From Gnetum montanum (Eukaryota > Streptophyta > Gnetopsida > Gnetales > Gnetaceae): a stretch of 64,000 nucleotides of DNA. The notes under the pieces are model-generated. The model worked only from the letters and a program-made list of their open reading frames with translations, was not told the DNA's origin and did not search any database. Below, in pieces: positions 1 through 12,430 of the stretch; the stretch's first letter is position 1; every line of letters starts with the position of its first letter. The stretch covers positions 321,438 to 385,437 of the forward strand of contig MNCI01030296.1 in assembly GCA_015680685.1 (NCBI GenBank), read 5' to 3'. A program made the position numbers and the translations under genes.

Positions 1-264
1 AATTAAGACATACATAGTGTTAAAGATACTTTGACAATATTGTATTGAAAAAGGAAAAAAAATTTAGTTAGTATCCATGATAATTATAGCTAATGCTAGA
101 TTACTTTCATGAGAATTACTAGGGCTTAATAACATTTAGTAATTAAAATCTTAAATTAAAAATTAAAATAAATTAGGGATCTTGGATGTATTTTAAAAAT
201 TATTATATATAGTCTTATAAAAACAATATTTATAATGTATACACATGCCGACATTAGCATGATT

Positions 265-370
265 TTCTCCTAATCTTTTGTACAAGTTACAACTTCCTAA
301 CTTATTGAGCAAGTAATCTCCTAACTTGTTGGGCAAGTAAGATCTCCTAACTTGTTGGGCAAGTTATAAC
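265..370. repeat. Short tandem repeat in LTR-like sequence
   Basis: About four imperfect units of 23-28 bases built on CTCCTAACTTGTTGGGCAAG. They lie about 60 bases upstream of a TATA box in AT-rich DNA, which is how U3 enhancer repeats of an LTR are arranged. No matching second LTR is visible, so the LTR identity of 1-572 is an inference. Confidence 0.6.
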
Positions 371-431
371 TTTCTTACTTGGAAGAGAAGTTAGCTAAGA
401 TATTTTGAAATATGTAACTACCTTTTGAACC

Positions 432-440
432 CTATAAAAA
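432..440 (+). promoter_or_regulatory. TATA box of a probable LTR
   Basis: CTATAAAAA followed by a purine-rich stretch, downstream of the tandem repeat at 265-370. This is the usual order of U3 repeats, TATA box and R in a plant LTR. The sequence runs into an assembly gap at 573, so the element it would drive is not visible. Confidence 0.4.
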
Positions 441-572
441 GGCTTCAAGAGTAAGAAGAAAAACACACTGGGATATTAGGGACTACTAGCTCTCATTTGG
501 AGACACACTTTGGAGCTCTGAAAGAGCATTTGTAAAGAAGACATTGTGAAAGATTGCTTGTAAGATGACTTG

Positions 573-1325
573 NNNNNNNNNNNNNNNNNNNNNNNNNNNN
601 NNNNNNNNNNNNNNNNNNNNNNNNNNNNNNNNNNNNNNNNNNNNNNNNNNNNNNNNNNNNNNNNNNNNNNNNNNNNNNNNNNNNNNNNNNNNNNNNNNNN
701 NNNNNNNNNNNNNNNNNNNNNNNNNNNNNNNNNNNNNNNNNNNNNNNNNNNNNNNNNNNNNNNNNNNNNNNNNNNNNNNNNNNNNNNNNNNNNNNNNNNN
801 NNNNNNNNNNNNNNNNNNNNNNNNNNNNNNNNNNNNNNNNNNNNNNNNNNNNNNNNNNNNNNNNNNNNNNNNNNNNNNNNNNNNNNNNNNNNNNNNNNNN
901 NNNNNNNNNNNNNNNNNNNNNNNNNNNNNNNNNNNNNNNNNNNNNNNNNNNNNNNNNNNNNNNNNNNNNNNNNNNNNNNNNNNNNNNNNNNNNNNNNNNN
1001 NNNNNNNNNNNNNNNNNNNNNNNNNNNNNNNNNNNNNNNNNNNNNNNNNNNNNNNNNNNNNNNNNNNNNNNNNNNNNNNNNNNNNNNNNNNNNNNNNNNN
1101 NNNNNNNNNNNNNNNNNNNNNNNNNNNNNNNNNNNNNNNNNNNNNNNNNNNNNNNNNNNNNNNNNNNNNNNNNNNNNNNNNNNNNNNNNNNNNNNNNNNN
1201 NNNNNNNNNNNNNNNNNNNNNNNNNNNNNNNNNNNNNNNNNNNNNNNNNNNNNNNNNNNNNNNNNNNNNNNNNNNNNNNNNNNNNNNNNNNNNNNNNNNN
1301 NNNNNNNNNNNNNNNNNNNNNNNNN
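573..1325. other. Assembly gap (753 N)
   Basis: An unbroken run of N. Open frames crossing it are artefacts. It hides the protease end and the 3' LTR of element A, as well as the junction with the LTR-like sequence at 1-572. Confidence 0.99.
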
Positions 1326-4300
1326 TTGATGGTCGCGTCCCAAACGATCGCCAACAGGGGCATGGAAGGAAGCATGACTAAATGGATTGCTTCCTCTTCT
1401 ACCAGCATGTCTTCGTTGACCGGAATCACCATCAACATGCGGATTAGAGCCTCATGGTGTGAGATGGATATCATGATTAGGTTGTACAAGCTCAATGTAG
1501 TGTTTTTTTGTTTTAAAGCTTATTTGACCTGAGTGAGGGTGTCTAAGAGGTCCTGGCCACCCCCTGTCTACTGCCTTTCTCCTCTTCTATTTGTCCCAGG
1601 AGACGAATTTCCCGAGGGGCGGTTTCGAATCTGGGTTCAAACCCTTCTTAGCAAGACGACGCAAACTATGTGGTTGTAGCAACGTCCCTCTTTGGTGAAG
1701 AGGGCATAGACACATGGGGCGAAGACATAGGCTTAGAAATACCTGAGGCAGTATCTTCCCTCGACGTCTTGCTTGTGAAATGCACTTCTCATTTTTTAGG
1801 ACGAGAAGGCTATGCGGCTGTCTTACACAGGATGGGGGCTATTGAAGGAGTTGACCCCTTGATGACAAACGGAGCCAATGGTGTTAACGAGTGGGGTGGC
1901 GTGGTTCTGCTAATGGATGGTGTGGGGGTGGATGCCCGAGGAGGGACCCTAAGAACAAACAGCTATTGTGAGCTTCGGCCAGTCGCTGGTGGTGCTAGTG
2001 CGCTATGTTGAGGCACGCGAATCACAAACGGCTGCTGGGGCAGCCTAGGATCACTGTCAATGCAGATGGTGTTGATAACATAACTAGAATTATTGGCATT
2101 GAGGAGGTCTTTGTAGATGTGCAGGGATTGATTCTCAAGACCTATCAGGTTGCTTTCGTCCAACACCAGTTTCCCCTAATCAATCATCCTTTGGATGTCA
2201 TCCTGCAACGCCAGATAGTAATCTGTATTGTGACCAAACTGTTGGTGATAGTCACAGAACCAATCCAGCCTGAAACCCTCAGGAACCGGAGGCTCATTGG
2301 GCAAGGCCAAGGAGGGATTCCTAAGGAGCTCGCAGTAGCGCTGATGTTTCCTAATTCCCTCCTCTGACATCTGCTTTTGTTGGATATGCCTCGTTGCCAT
2401 TAGTTGCTTCAGAAGCTCTAAAGGCTTGACAAGAAGATAGGTATACTTGGAACGATCTTTACGCTTAAAGTTTGGTTTGGGTTGTGTAGATGTCTTAGGC
2501 GCGAGTATGGTAGGTTGCGATGCGTGGCCTTGCTTGGGCATGGGATACAGGTGCGGCTGATTTCTTGTTGTTCTTGTTACCATTGTTATTATGTTTGGGC
2601 TTGGCCATGGTCGCCACAACGGCCACTGTGGTTGTTGGGACCTTACCTTTATCCTTCTTTGTGAAGGTGTTCTTGTAAGCAATGTAGGCTGGGTCTTTGC
2701 TCGCCTCGGCTATGTCTTGTATGCTCTTAGTCTGAGCAAAAGCCTGATTAAGAGTGCGAGGAGCAAGATAGTACAGTTTAGACTTGATGAAGTCGTTCAC
2801 TGTGTCCTTAAAGACAGCCAGCAAATGGGCCTTCACGATGGGCTCGCGGATTTCATTAAGGGTTGTGCTCCAACGCTAGATGAACTTTTGGACCGGCTCC
2901 AGAAGATCCTGCTTCATGCTCATCAACTGATCCAGTGTGATTCCTGGCTTCAAGTTATACTTGAAGTGCGTCACGAACTGGGTCAGAAGATCCTCTAGAG
3001 TTGAAATAGATGAGCGTGGTAGCACACGGTACCAATCCAAAGCTTTCTCGACTAGGGACATAGTGAAGACACAGATAATCGTGTGCAGCCATTGTTGCAA
3101 CAGAAGGGACTTGGACCTAAAGGTAACAAGATGTGCATTGGGATTCCCCTCCCCGTTGTATTTCGTGAAATGTGGGAGGGACATCCTTGGGGGCAGCGTC
3201 AATGCAGGGATGGCAAGGCTGATGGGGTCATCCTAGTAAAAGTCCATGACTTGTACCATGTCAGACCCGATAGCCTTAAGGTGTTTTATTTCTTTGGTAA
3301 GGGTCTAGATGAGCTGGAATGCTTGGTCTAGATCCTGGGATGACATAGATGGTTGGGGAATTGCCNNNGGGGGGGGGAGGGGGGGGTAGCGACATGACCC
3401 ATCGACAATACCGTTGGGGTGGCCCCTGTGAAGGGTGCTCCTTGCACTGCCCACCACCCGGTAGGCGGTGCTATTGAGGCAGCAACCGCAGGTTGTGCCA
3501 CGGAATGGATGGCTTGTGTGTGAGGTGGAAAAGACCATATTCCTGCGCTAGGTTGTATCATCTACAAGGTTTGGTAGGCCTAGTGGGGAACGTGGTGAGA
3601 CATCTACAACGGTAACGTAGTAGGGGGAGCAGTGAATGGGGTCCACCATGTTGACAAGCCTGGGCCCGCCGCCGATGGTGGGATAGGTGTGAATGCGGGA
3701 ATGGAAGCAGAAGTTGCATAGGACTATGAAGTAGGTACGGTATGAACATGCGGAAGCGTAGCTGTAACTGGTGTATGATGTGCTACAATAATGGATTGAT
3801 GAATGGTTTGTGGAGGAATAGTGGTTGCAAATGAAATAGGGGAATAAGGGCATTGATACGCTAGGAAGATGACATGGCTACCCATTGCAAGTGTAATTGC
3901 GGGTTGCGAAAGCATAGGCGTGATTATGAAGGGAGTGGCGATAGACAACAGGTTGGTCTAGAAGGACTGGGTAGGAGGGATGGTAACAGGGTTGGTTTGA
4001 CCTCCCCCATCAGATTGGGAATCGAGTTCCTCTTATTAATCTTGGAAGGCATCCTCATGGTTAGACACCGTGTCCTATTGCTCCCTAAGTCTAATTAACT
4101 GGATCATCTGGTTTAGAAGCCATTGATTCATCTGTGTCAAAGGGATGGAAGCGTCGAGAGTGGGAACAAATTCCTTCCCGTCGCAGTAAGCGAACTCGAA
4201 GCTACATTTTTCTTTGAGTTCGTGCACATCCAAGGGCAAATTTGTCTACACCTTTGCACAGAGGAAGTTATAGCATTCATGCTGCTGGGCCAAGCCCTCA

Positions 4301-4437
4301 GGTCCTCGATTTTGGATCCCGAGGGATCGATGTGTTTCCACCATAGGGTTGAGCGGTTGTTCAACACCTGTGATGCCTTGAACTGTGATGGGAACCTCAA
4401 TGTTGAAGGTGTTAGCAACGGTGCTCGAGGAAGCCAT
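1326..4437 (-). pseudogene. Gag-protease polyprotein relic of element A
   Basis: Reading right to left: an ATG at 4437 begins a peptide starting MASSSTVANTF. A motif like CYNFLCAKV (near 4250) aligns with the equivalent part of B and C. A Pro-rich stretch follows, then a retrotransposon gag domain at 2876-3202 (MSLVEKALDWYRVLPRSS, HFKYNLKPG). The gag continues at 2495-2836 (FIKSKLYYLA...LNQAFAQTK) and 2176-2480 (EPPVPEGFRLDWFCDYHQ, FGHNTDYY). A linker at 1960-2166 has the PFVIRVPQ peptide. The region just before the protease (NLIMISISHHEALIRML) ends at the gap. Several frameshifts and stops separate these blocks, so no protein can be made. The protease core is not visible. Confidence 0.88.
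3366..3386. other. N triplet and long G tract
   Basis: Three N are followed by a run of 17 G interrupted by one A. On the minus strand this is a poly-Pro stretch inside the gag relic of element A. The N probably reflects failed sequencing through the G tract. Confidence 0.9.
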
Positions 4438-4499
4438 TGTTACGAAGCTAAACAGTTCTGCAAACTAGAAAAGTAAGGAAATCAGGAAGCAATCAAAAA

Positions 4500-4752
4500 G
4501 GCTTTATGTCTTGCCAGATTCTAGAGGAATCTATATCACACGATGAGTAAACAACCACAAAAGGGTGTCAAGTTTACACTAATGTGTGATAGGGTATAGA
4601 ACGCGTGCAAGACTACTGTAAAATAGGCAAGTCAACTAGTGCTCGGAGGCTTTATGTCCTACAGAGTTTCGGAGGAAACGTTGAAGCGACCGGTCTACAC
4701 CGCTTACGCTAACGTGTATCAGGGTGTAGAACACTTACAGGACTACCGTAAA
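4500..4752 (-). repeat. Imperfect direct repeat in the leader of element A
   Basis: Two copies of roughly 105-125 bases (4500-4624 and 4648-4752). Each begins GGCTTTATGTC and ends near GACTACYGTAAA on the plus strand. They sit between the putative primer-binding site and the gag start. The two copies differ at many positions, so the duplication is old. Confidence 0.65.
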
Positions 4753-4763
4753 GGGCACCAAAA

Positions 4764-4782
4764 GGCCCTCCTTTTCACGCCA
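4764..4782 (-). other. Putative primer-binding site of element A
   Basis: On the minus strand the 19 bases begin TGGCG and lie six bases after the LTR end. The same-position segments of B (21186-21204) and C (58294-58312) align without gaps, giving a consensus TGGCGCTAGAAGGAGGGCC. The initial TGG suits pairing with a tRNA CCA end. I did not identify the tRNA. Confidence 0.6.
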
Positions 4783-4788
4783 GAAAAC

Positions 4789-6518
4789 TGTTGCGACTGA
4801 AAATGTTGATGGCTGGAAAACATTGAGAGGTCATCGATCGTGATAGTCTTAACCCCGAATCTACGCAAGGGCCATGCTGGATTAAATGGAAATGGGGCAC
4901 CTTTAACGGTTTGATCGATCAGACAGGAACTTAGTCGGTGTTAATATAACCTTTTACAAATGGATAATTTGAAAATGGGATTTACAACATAGAATAATCT
5001 TTAAACGCAAAAGGAACAAAAAGTGATGTAAAATGTAATGATAAGAAAGAAAAGATAAGCAACAAAGCAAAGTAAAATGCAATTAGAAAAGTGCACCGCT
5101 TCAAGAGTGTGACCTCACTCTATCAAGGTGGATACAATTGGTTGCATGACGTTGAGGGGCACAGGGATCCTAAGAGTAACCAAGACGTTTAGAGTAAGAC
5201 AACTGTATGCTTGAACGCGGACTTGGGAGTCAACAATGCAAAATGCTATGAGGATAGTAGGAAAGAGTAGAACAAAATGCCAAACAGGAGTGTTAACTGT
5301 TTACAGTGTCAAACAAGATGTTTACAATGCTCAGGAATACAGCGTTAACGTTTTTGCTTGCTTGCTAACCAGTTCACCAGCCAATTGACTAACTATCCGA
5401 CCAGCCTTCTTTTTTTTTCTGAGCATTGCTCATTGGGGTATTTATAGGACCAAGGGCACGCGAAAGATGCGGTTTGGATGCCACATGCCCTAGGCCTGTG
5501 TTGACTTGTCTATGCTGCATGAACGTGCATGACCATTGGACGAGCCTACCATGCTATAATTACGAGCCTGCCACGCTGTAATTGCATTGTCAAAGCTTGG
5601 AGATGTGTGTCAATGATGCAATTAGGTGAAGTGCATTGATGTACTGTAACTATTTACTACACCGTGTAGTGCTTTGTAGCGTAGTGAAGCAACTTGCTAT
5701 GCCATGCTACGCTATGTAGCGTAGCATAGCGTAGCCACCAGTTTGAAGCAAAAATTTGCGTTGCGTCCTGCTACATGTGCTAGAAACCTTTGAAGCACGC
5801 TGATTGTTTATTGCATATTTGCTACGCTACGTAGCGTAGCAACTTGGACTTAACTGCGGGGACGTTGACAATCTGTGACCTTTTCCCTTTACACTGCAAA
5901 ACTTGTGAACTTGTCGATCTTGCCCTTTGAGATGCCTTTTGTTATTCCTGCAAAGTTGCTATGCTGTGCTACACTACATAGCGTTGCGTAGCGTAGCAAC
6001 CAACATGGCCTACTTTTTGCTAAGTTTGCCATTTTCTGCTGAAGGAGCCATTGCTGAAGAACTTCGAGTCGAGCGAAGCAACTGTTTTCGAAGGCCAGAG
6101 TTGCTAACTCAGTGCAATTGGAAATCACCAAGTAAGTCGAGCCTTTTTGTCTTGCTCTCGCTATGCTGTGCTACGCTGTGTAGCATAGCATAGCATAGCA
6201 CCTTGTCTTACAACAATTTACGGTTGACTGTTTGAACAACTGTCTCCCGAAGCCTGCTACACTATATAGCATAGCGTAGCATAGCAAACTCCTTGACTAC
6301 AAAATTTGCCAAACTGTTTTGCGCATTTTGAACACCGCCTACAACTCTCCACATCGTTCTTGAGTAGGTTGTCAGCTGGACGAATTACCCAGCTAGAAAA
6401 TTTGCCAAACTGCTCAACCTAAACTTGAAACATCCACTTCTTGCTGAAGTGACATGACGCTGCCTGAATTGCGAGGACTTGGTGAAGCAAGAATGCCTTG
6501 AAAATTTAGGGTGTTTCA
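4789..6518 (-). repeat. 5' LTR of element A
   Basis: On the minus strand the LTR starts TGAAACACC (at 6518) and ends GCAACA (at 4789), matching the ends of the B and C LTRs; length 1730 bases. A TATA box CTATAAATA lies on the minus strand at 5439-5447. The U3 part contains at least five clusters of palindromic GCTACGC/GCGTAGC motifs, including a perfect 20-base palindrome at 5821-5840 and longer imperfect ones near 5706-5735, 5953-5998, 6160-6200 and 6255-6285. Confidence 0.88.
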
Positions 6519-7760
6519 GTCACCACATTAGTTCATCTTAACGTAAGATGAAGGTAAAGTCTAGTACATACTCATCGAGATGAGCATACACCACCTAGTA
6601 TTGTTGAGGCACCTGAACTGCCTTGGGCAGAGATGGGCTCCTGTGAGAAGAAAACATTTTGTGTTAATAAATAGTGTGCAATTGAGATTTAATTTAATGA
6701 TAATAATTTTTGTTTTTGTAGGATTTGACTCTTAGGGTTTGAACAATGAGGTTACTAAGTTTCATTAGGTTTAGATAGCGCACGAAGAACTATAGTCCTC
6801 AGCAATGATGCTAATGATGAGTGGCAAGGTACCCCTACACCCAACTATACAAATCACAAGCATTCACATGCAATTCGGTCAAATTCCACAAACTATAATT
6901 ACTAAGTACACTAGAGCTAAATAGTGTGTGCATGTTGTTTGTTCGTTGTCTTCCTAGTCCCACTTGTGGAATGCAATTGTATGGTTAAGTGTGACTGAGG
7001 CATAAGATTTTTATTATTTTTTGTTTTTATGGAATTACTCACCTAGAACAAGAATAAAAGTAAGAGTGATTATTGCTAAGTAAACTATGGTCTAATCTAG
7101 CCTAACATAAGTAACCATTCTCACTTCCTGAACACATCCTAAACTTCATGCAAACACTACTGGGCTGTCAAACGCTAATCATTTCTGAGCTACCAAGTGT
7201 CACACATATGCTCGAAGGGGTCATGCTTGTGTAATTTAATGATTTGCTTAATTGATCAAAATAAATAACATTAATGTAAATTGCATAAAATATAAATGCA
7301 TAGGAAAGAAAATCTCAAGTGCTGCAAGGAATGGATCAAAGAGTTCGTCTTTATTGCCAACACAATGCTGTGCTCAGGTACATCAATGCTTGAATAAAGA
7401 TCCGTTCACACTTAGACCTCCTGTTGCAAGCACTTGGAAAATATTCTAACTTTCAAATGAACAAACTATAATAGTTTTGCTACTTGACTGCTAAAAACTT
7501 ACTCCTAATTGTGCACCTGGGCGCTGTATTTATAGATCCAGGAGTAACCCTACAATATCGAATATACGATATCGCATCTTGGGCCACGGTATTGTGTACC
7601 CGATATCGTGTAGTCAATATCGCAGCCACCTCAACATCGGAGCATTGAAAAACACGATTTATCAATGCATAATCCTTCTAAAAGCATAATTTGTAATTGG
7701 TAAACTCTACAAATTGACTAAGCACTAAATAGGATATCAAAAACAAATCATAAAAATATT
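6519..7760 (-). mobile_element. Element D: 5' LTR and leader of a Ty3-type element
   Basis: From 6814 rightward the sequence matches, in reverse, the LTR of L2a (35022-35884): it starts TGATGAG on the plus strand and has a minus-strand TATA box CTATAAATA at 7527-7535. Two perfect CGATATCG palindromes lie at 7567-7574 and 7601-7608. Immediately left of 6814, positions 6793-6813 read as a degenerate reverse copy of the L2a primer-binding site. 6519-6792 is therefore leader of a minus-strand element cut off by element A. The right edge (about 7760) is approximate. Two small perfect palindromes, at 6532-6552 and 6571-6584, lie in the leader. Confidence 0.65.
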
Positions 7761-10700
7761 TGTTGTAACATTATAACATTGTCTCAAATGGGTATTCATA
7801 GTACAAGAAAGAAACACATGTAACTCATCTTCAAGAACTCCTGATCTACACAACCTACAAATGCACTCTTCTCGAGGGAGTTGAATTCAACTTCTATTTT
7901 CAATTTTAAGATAATAAGAACTTAAGCAAAGCTTACTAATAGCATTTTGATTAATTGAAATAGCTACTGAGAGATAAACTTATATATCTAGTTTATTAGA
8001 TCTAATATGGCATAAATAATATTGTCTTTTGCCTTTCATAATAGACCACATCTATGTTAGTGAATATATTTAGGATTTTTCTCCCAAGAGACATTCCATT
8101 TTCTCAACTATTGCATCCCTAAAAAATGCCAACCATGGTCTTGCGAATCCTCAAGAAATGCTTTTGGTTTAAAAGGTAATAATCACATTCACATAATAAT
8201 ATTAAGTTGTTTGCATCTTTACCTTTAACTCATTGAGAAGGAAAGTTAAGCACCAAGTCCAAATCCTCAAATAATACATCTTTAAAATTATAAAATAGAG
8301 ATGATGAATTCAATATCTCTTTTTCACTTTGATTTACTATCTTCCTCACCAAGCTTTGAGGTTTTTAGAGTAATATACTCATAGTTTTTGACCCTAACAA
8401 TAAGAGTGTTGATAAACTTTCATTAATGAACCATGAAAAGGAGACACAAACTACCTTTTTCACTTTTGATTTCATGAAATGAAACCATGAAAAAGAAAGG
8501 AAAGTTGTTGAAACTTAGTAAAGAAAAATGAAAAAATAATCTCGAAGGGCACAAGTTATTGGAGAACCTGCTTTTTTCCAATCATGTATAGTTGGTCAAA
8601 GAAAAAAGGCTATCCTGAAATTTAGTATGGTGCAAGATGTTTACAAAGAGAGTTTGCATTGTCAAGTCCTTTGTGAATTGAGTGACACAACTTTCTTTGT
8701 TGGTACTTGTCAACGCTATGTGTGGTTGCACTTGCCAAATGGATTAAACATTGGAGTGCAAGAGGTGAAATTGTGAAAGAAGCATTTTAACATGAAAGTT
8801 AAAGTTTTGAAGACTAGAAACCAATAGATTTAGATAAATCCAACAACATTAATAGGCATTTCACTACATTGGCATGACAAATGCTGCTTTATGATATGGT
8901 ACATTTAAATTGCTCAATAGGGACTATTACATTATGTTAAAGACTAATTGCTATGATAATTTATATTCAATTCAAAGCATCATGAGTAGCTTGGTTACAT
9001 GTTTTATACTTCATAGATATAGGGTCAAATTAATGAAGAATGTTTTAGTTTAAATCATATTTTAAGTATTTTATATTTTTCTAAAGTATCATATTGGCTA
9101 TAAGTTTTGGAATGTACTTAGTCTTGGGATGTAATAAGTCTAAGACATATGGCTAACATAATAAAAAAATGTCATCACACAAAGGTTACTAAGTGGGATC
9201 AAAGGCGTATAAATGAGCGAAAGCCTAACCTATTCTTTAGTAGTTACATTGAGACTTGAACACAAATGAGTACCTCATTTCAAATGATGGTCTATACAAG
9301 TGCATTAGAAGAATTATAAAGTAATAAAATAAGGCCTTAAGTACCAAATCCTCAAATCCTTATTGGAAAATGCTCGAGTAACCTCTCATTAATTAAATTC
9401 TTATAACCTTGATACTTGATAAGTAAAGATACTCAACTTTACATGGTAATGCACATTAAGAGGTTATATTTTAATAATTAATGATTATTTTTATTTTTTT
9501 GAAATTGATTTTTTTATTTGCAAATGGACATCTGGGTTGGTAGCACAACCCCTATATACATAGCAAGGTAGATATGACCCACTAGACAAGAGTGTCCTAA
9601 TACAAAGCTACTCCATTGTTGCCACACCTATGAGCCAAGGTATAAATTGAACCTACAATCTTCCAACTGAAAAATGAATGTCCTAAGCATTATACGACTT
9701 TTAAAATTCAAACTAAAATTGAATAGTAGAAATTTACATGATACGTATTTCGAAAACATCATTACAAAAATTAAGTATCGTTAGTAACATTGAAAGAAAA
9801 CAACCAAATTTACAACCATAATACCCCATTTATTTTCTCATCTAATGATTTGTAAAGTTACATCTACAAGTTGTTGATGAAGCCCTGTCATCCAATGTTG
9901 AAAATTGATGGCCAAGGGTTCTTGTTGAACAAAAATTATGTTACAGCTAATTTCAAAGATACCTTTTAAATATGGTTTTTTAAACATACATTTATGTTAG
10001 CCTTGTCCCAATAAAAGATGCTCAACTTGCAAATATTTGTTAAGGAAATCATTATTTCAATGTGCATAGAGGCAAAAGTTGCAAATTAAAAATAATAAAA
10101 ATTTCGGAATTTCTAAAATAGAGGAACTTTGCAATACAAATTAAAATTCGTCGTTTTCTTTCACCTTAAAACTAGTAAAAAGGTAAACAAATAAACCTAA
10201 AAACACCAAATAACATTCATATGTATATTAACTTTAACCTAATTTACATAAGCCAGCAATATATATCAACATTAATTAAATTAAATTTAAAAATATATGC
10301 ATACGCACTTTTACTAATCATATACAACTAAATATACATTCTACGGTAAATGCAGTTGCCATTGACAAATACCTGTTCAGCTGTACGGGTATTCACGAAT
10401 TTTAACCTTTTTTTACGGGCATAAACATTAAAACCAGGCATTTCCGTCCACTACCGTTGAAACATTTTACCTAGTCGGACTTGGAGACCACAAACCAACA
10501 GTCAAGGCCCTTAAAATGTTACGTGTCTGCTTTGCTTGAACAAAACTCGACAGATGCCCGATATGGTGGAACTATTGCTAAGAGACAAATCGCCAGCGGC
10601 TCCACCTGTCGGCCCACAGTAACCGAGCGCCGATAGCAACTACGTTTGTTTGCTTTGATTCAAGGCCAATTCTGGGCCACGCTACAAGACTACGTAGTCT

Positions 10701-11460
10701 TTGTTTTTTTATTTTTTCGTGGTTGAAACTCAAAAGACTATCCGATCTTCACGGGTTGGAACTTGGACTCCTATCACAAAAATTCCACAATGACCAGATC
10801 GGAAACTGAAATTTACAGCGATTACAGGCTGGAACCCAACCCAACCTCACGTCAGGGTCACGTCACAGGCACAAAGTGTGAACATCAATTGAATTCTCGC
10901 GTAAATGCGTGATAAATGAAAACCTGAGAGCGGCAGTGCTCCCCATGGCTTGATTGGCATCAAGTTAGGAATTACGATTAAGCATATGATGGGACCAAAC
11001 ATGAATCGGAAAACCTCGATCATTATTTGGATAGCGCATGAAAAAGCTAGGTCATACCTTTTTTAAGAGTAGAAGGATATTATAAGTAGTTTAACATACT
11101 TTTTAAACATATCTTTTGTGGTATAACAAATGTTTTTAAAATGCTTTAAGCTAAATTCTAACCTCAATGCAAAGGTAGAGCTTAAAGCAACGAAGCATCA
11201 TGTAAATAAATTTGTTACAGAACTCTAAAATACAAAAACTATAAATAATATACAAAAATATTAATAAATTTAGTTATTGTTTTTTATTTTAATATTTTTT
11301 ATATTTTTTAGTAAAACATTAAAACCAAGTCAACATGTAAACTTGGCCGAGCATAAAAAATGAGTCCATATTAATCATAGTTTCAGAAATTTGTGGGAGT
11401 CCAATATTGAAGCATATTTAAAATCGGATTGGACATTTAATCTAACAAATAATGTTATAT
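7761..11460. other. No recognisable gene
   Basis: AT-rich DNA with many stops in all frames. I recognise no protein family, RNA gene or LTR pair here. The stretch 10370-10900 is less AT-rich than its surroundings and looks like unique sequence, but I cannot assign it a function. Confidence 0.6.
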
Positions 11461-11624
11461 TGTTATTGATTTTTTAAGTTTACTATATTGTTTATTACTA
11501 ATTCGGATGCCAACTGAAAACTAAAATTTCTATATGTAATTTTGTTATTGATTTTTTAAGTTTACTATATTATTTATTACTAATTCGAATGCCAACTGAA
11601 AACTAAAATTTCTATAAAATTTCT
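11461..11624. repeat. 82-base tandem duplication
   Basis: Two nearly identical units, each starting TGTTATTGATTTTTTAAG, repeat with a period of 82 bases (11461 and 11543). They lie about 0.8-1.0 kb upstream of the LEA_2 gene start. A further small duplication (AAATTTCTAT) follows at the right end. Confidence 0.85.
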
Positions 11625-11859
11625 ATATGTAATATTTCATTGGATAAAAAAAATTGAAAAATACAGCGACCAACATGAAATATAAGTGATCTCCTTTGAC
11701 AATTTTAATCCGATTCCTACGTTGATTTTTTGAAATTTTTTCGATTCAACTTATCAAGAAAACCTCCAATTTACCGATCCGGTCCAATATTAACCGCCTT
11801 ATCATAAACAAATCGTTTGACGGGACAGCGGACCCGGAAAGGGAGGCCAACGACGCAGC

Positions 11860-12430
11860 AGCGTCACGCAGCTCGCATGGGAAAGAGGTGCGTTGACGGC
11901 AAGTAAAAGCACTGCTCACTTTGTGCTGCCCTGGCAAGACGCGACATTCCAGCTTTCGCCAACCACATGAAGACGCCACACCCCACACAAACACCCAATA
12001 ACAACAACAACAACAGCACTGTTTCCAGCAACAGCAGCGTCGCAGCAACAACATAGAGCAGCAGAAGCACGAGGAGCATCGCAGTAAATGCCATTTCCAC
12101 AGCCCCACAAAACACGCCTCTCCCACCAAAGCACGACCACCGACGCACCGACGGATTCCATGTCCCATTCCGTGCCTGGAACACCTCACTGTCGCCACCA
12201 TCATCATCATCTACCTCCACGTCGTCGTCATCGTCGTCGTCGTCACTGCAGACCGGCAGGCGACGCCGCCCTTCTTTAATTTCCCATCCTCTGCCAAAAG
12301 CGGATCATCATCACACTCCCCCAGCCCAGCGGCAGCAGCAGAAGCAGAACAAGGACAAACAAAAACACATCTCTCTCTTGCTTGCTCGCCCGGGGGGCCT
12401 GTGCTATTCAATTCTCTTCCGTGGTTGAGC
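11860..12430 (+). promoter_or_regulatory. GC-rich upstream region / 5' leader of the LEA_2 gene
   Basis: Base composition shifts sharply from AT-rich to GC-rich near 11860. The stretch includes a CAA-type triplet repeat (about 12000-12058) and a CATCAT...CGTCGT triplet repeat (about 12200-12246). A short upstream open frame starts at 12088. I see no convincing TATA box, so the transcription start is not fixed. It is probably part of the 5' UTR plus proximal promoter. Confidence 0.45.

Larger units (their letters stand above)
1326..6518 (-). mobile_element. Element A: gag-protease LTR retrotransposon, 5' part
   Basis: Minus-strand element of the same family as B (19696-29329) and C (57110 onward). 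It has a 5' LTR (4789-6518), a putative primer-binding site (4764-4782), a leader with a duplicated segment, and a gag-protease reading frame starting at 4437. The remainder and the 3' LTR are lost in or beyond the N gap. It appears to have inserted at 6519 into the 5' leader of the Ty3-type element D. The first five flanking bases are GTCAC, but the matching target duplication cannot be seen. Confidence 0.85.

Noticed and set aside
1-572. Full LTR or the missing 3' LTR of element A
   Set aside because: It has a TATA box and repeats but no TGAAACACC-type end and no similarity I can see to 4789-6518. It is probably from a different element.
476-1532. Four long open frames across 476-1532 on both strands
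   Set aside because: They consist mainly of the N gap. Only 1326-1495 (-) is real sequence, and it belongs to the gag-protease relic of A.
2005-3331. Plus-strand frames of 99-135 codons
   Set aside because: Shadows of the minus-strand gag of element A, which aligns with B and C.
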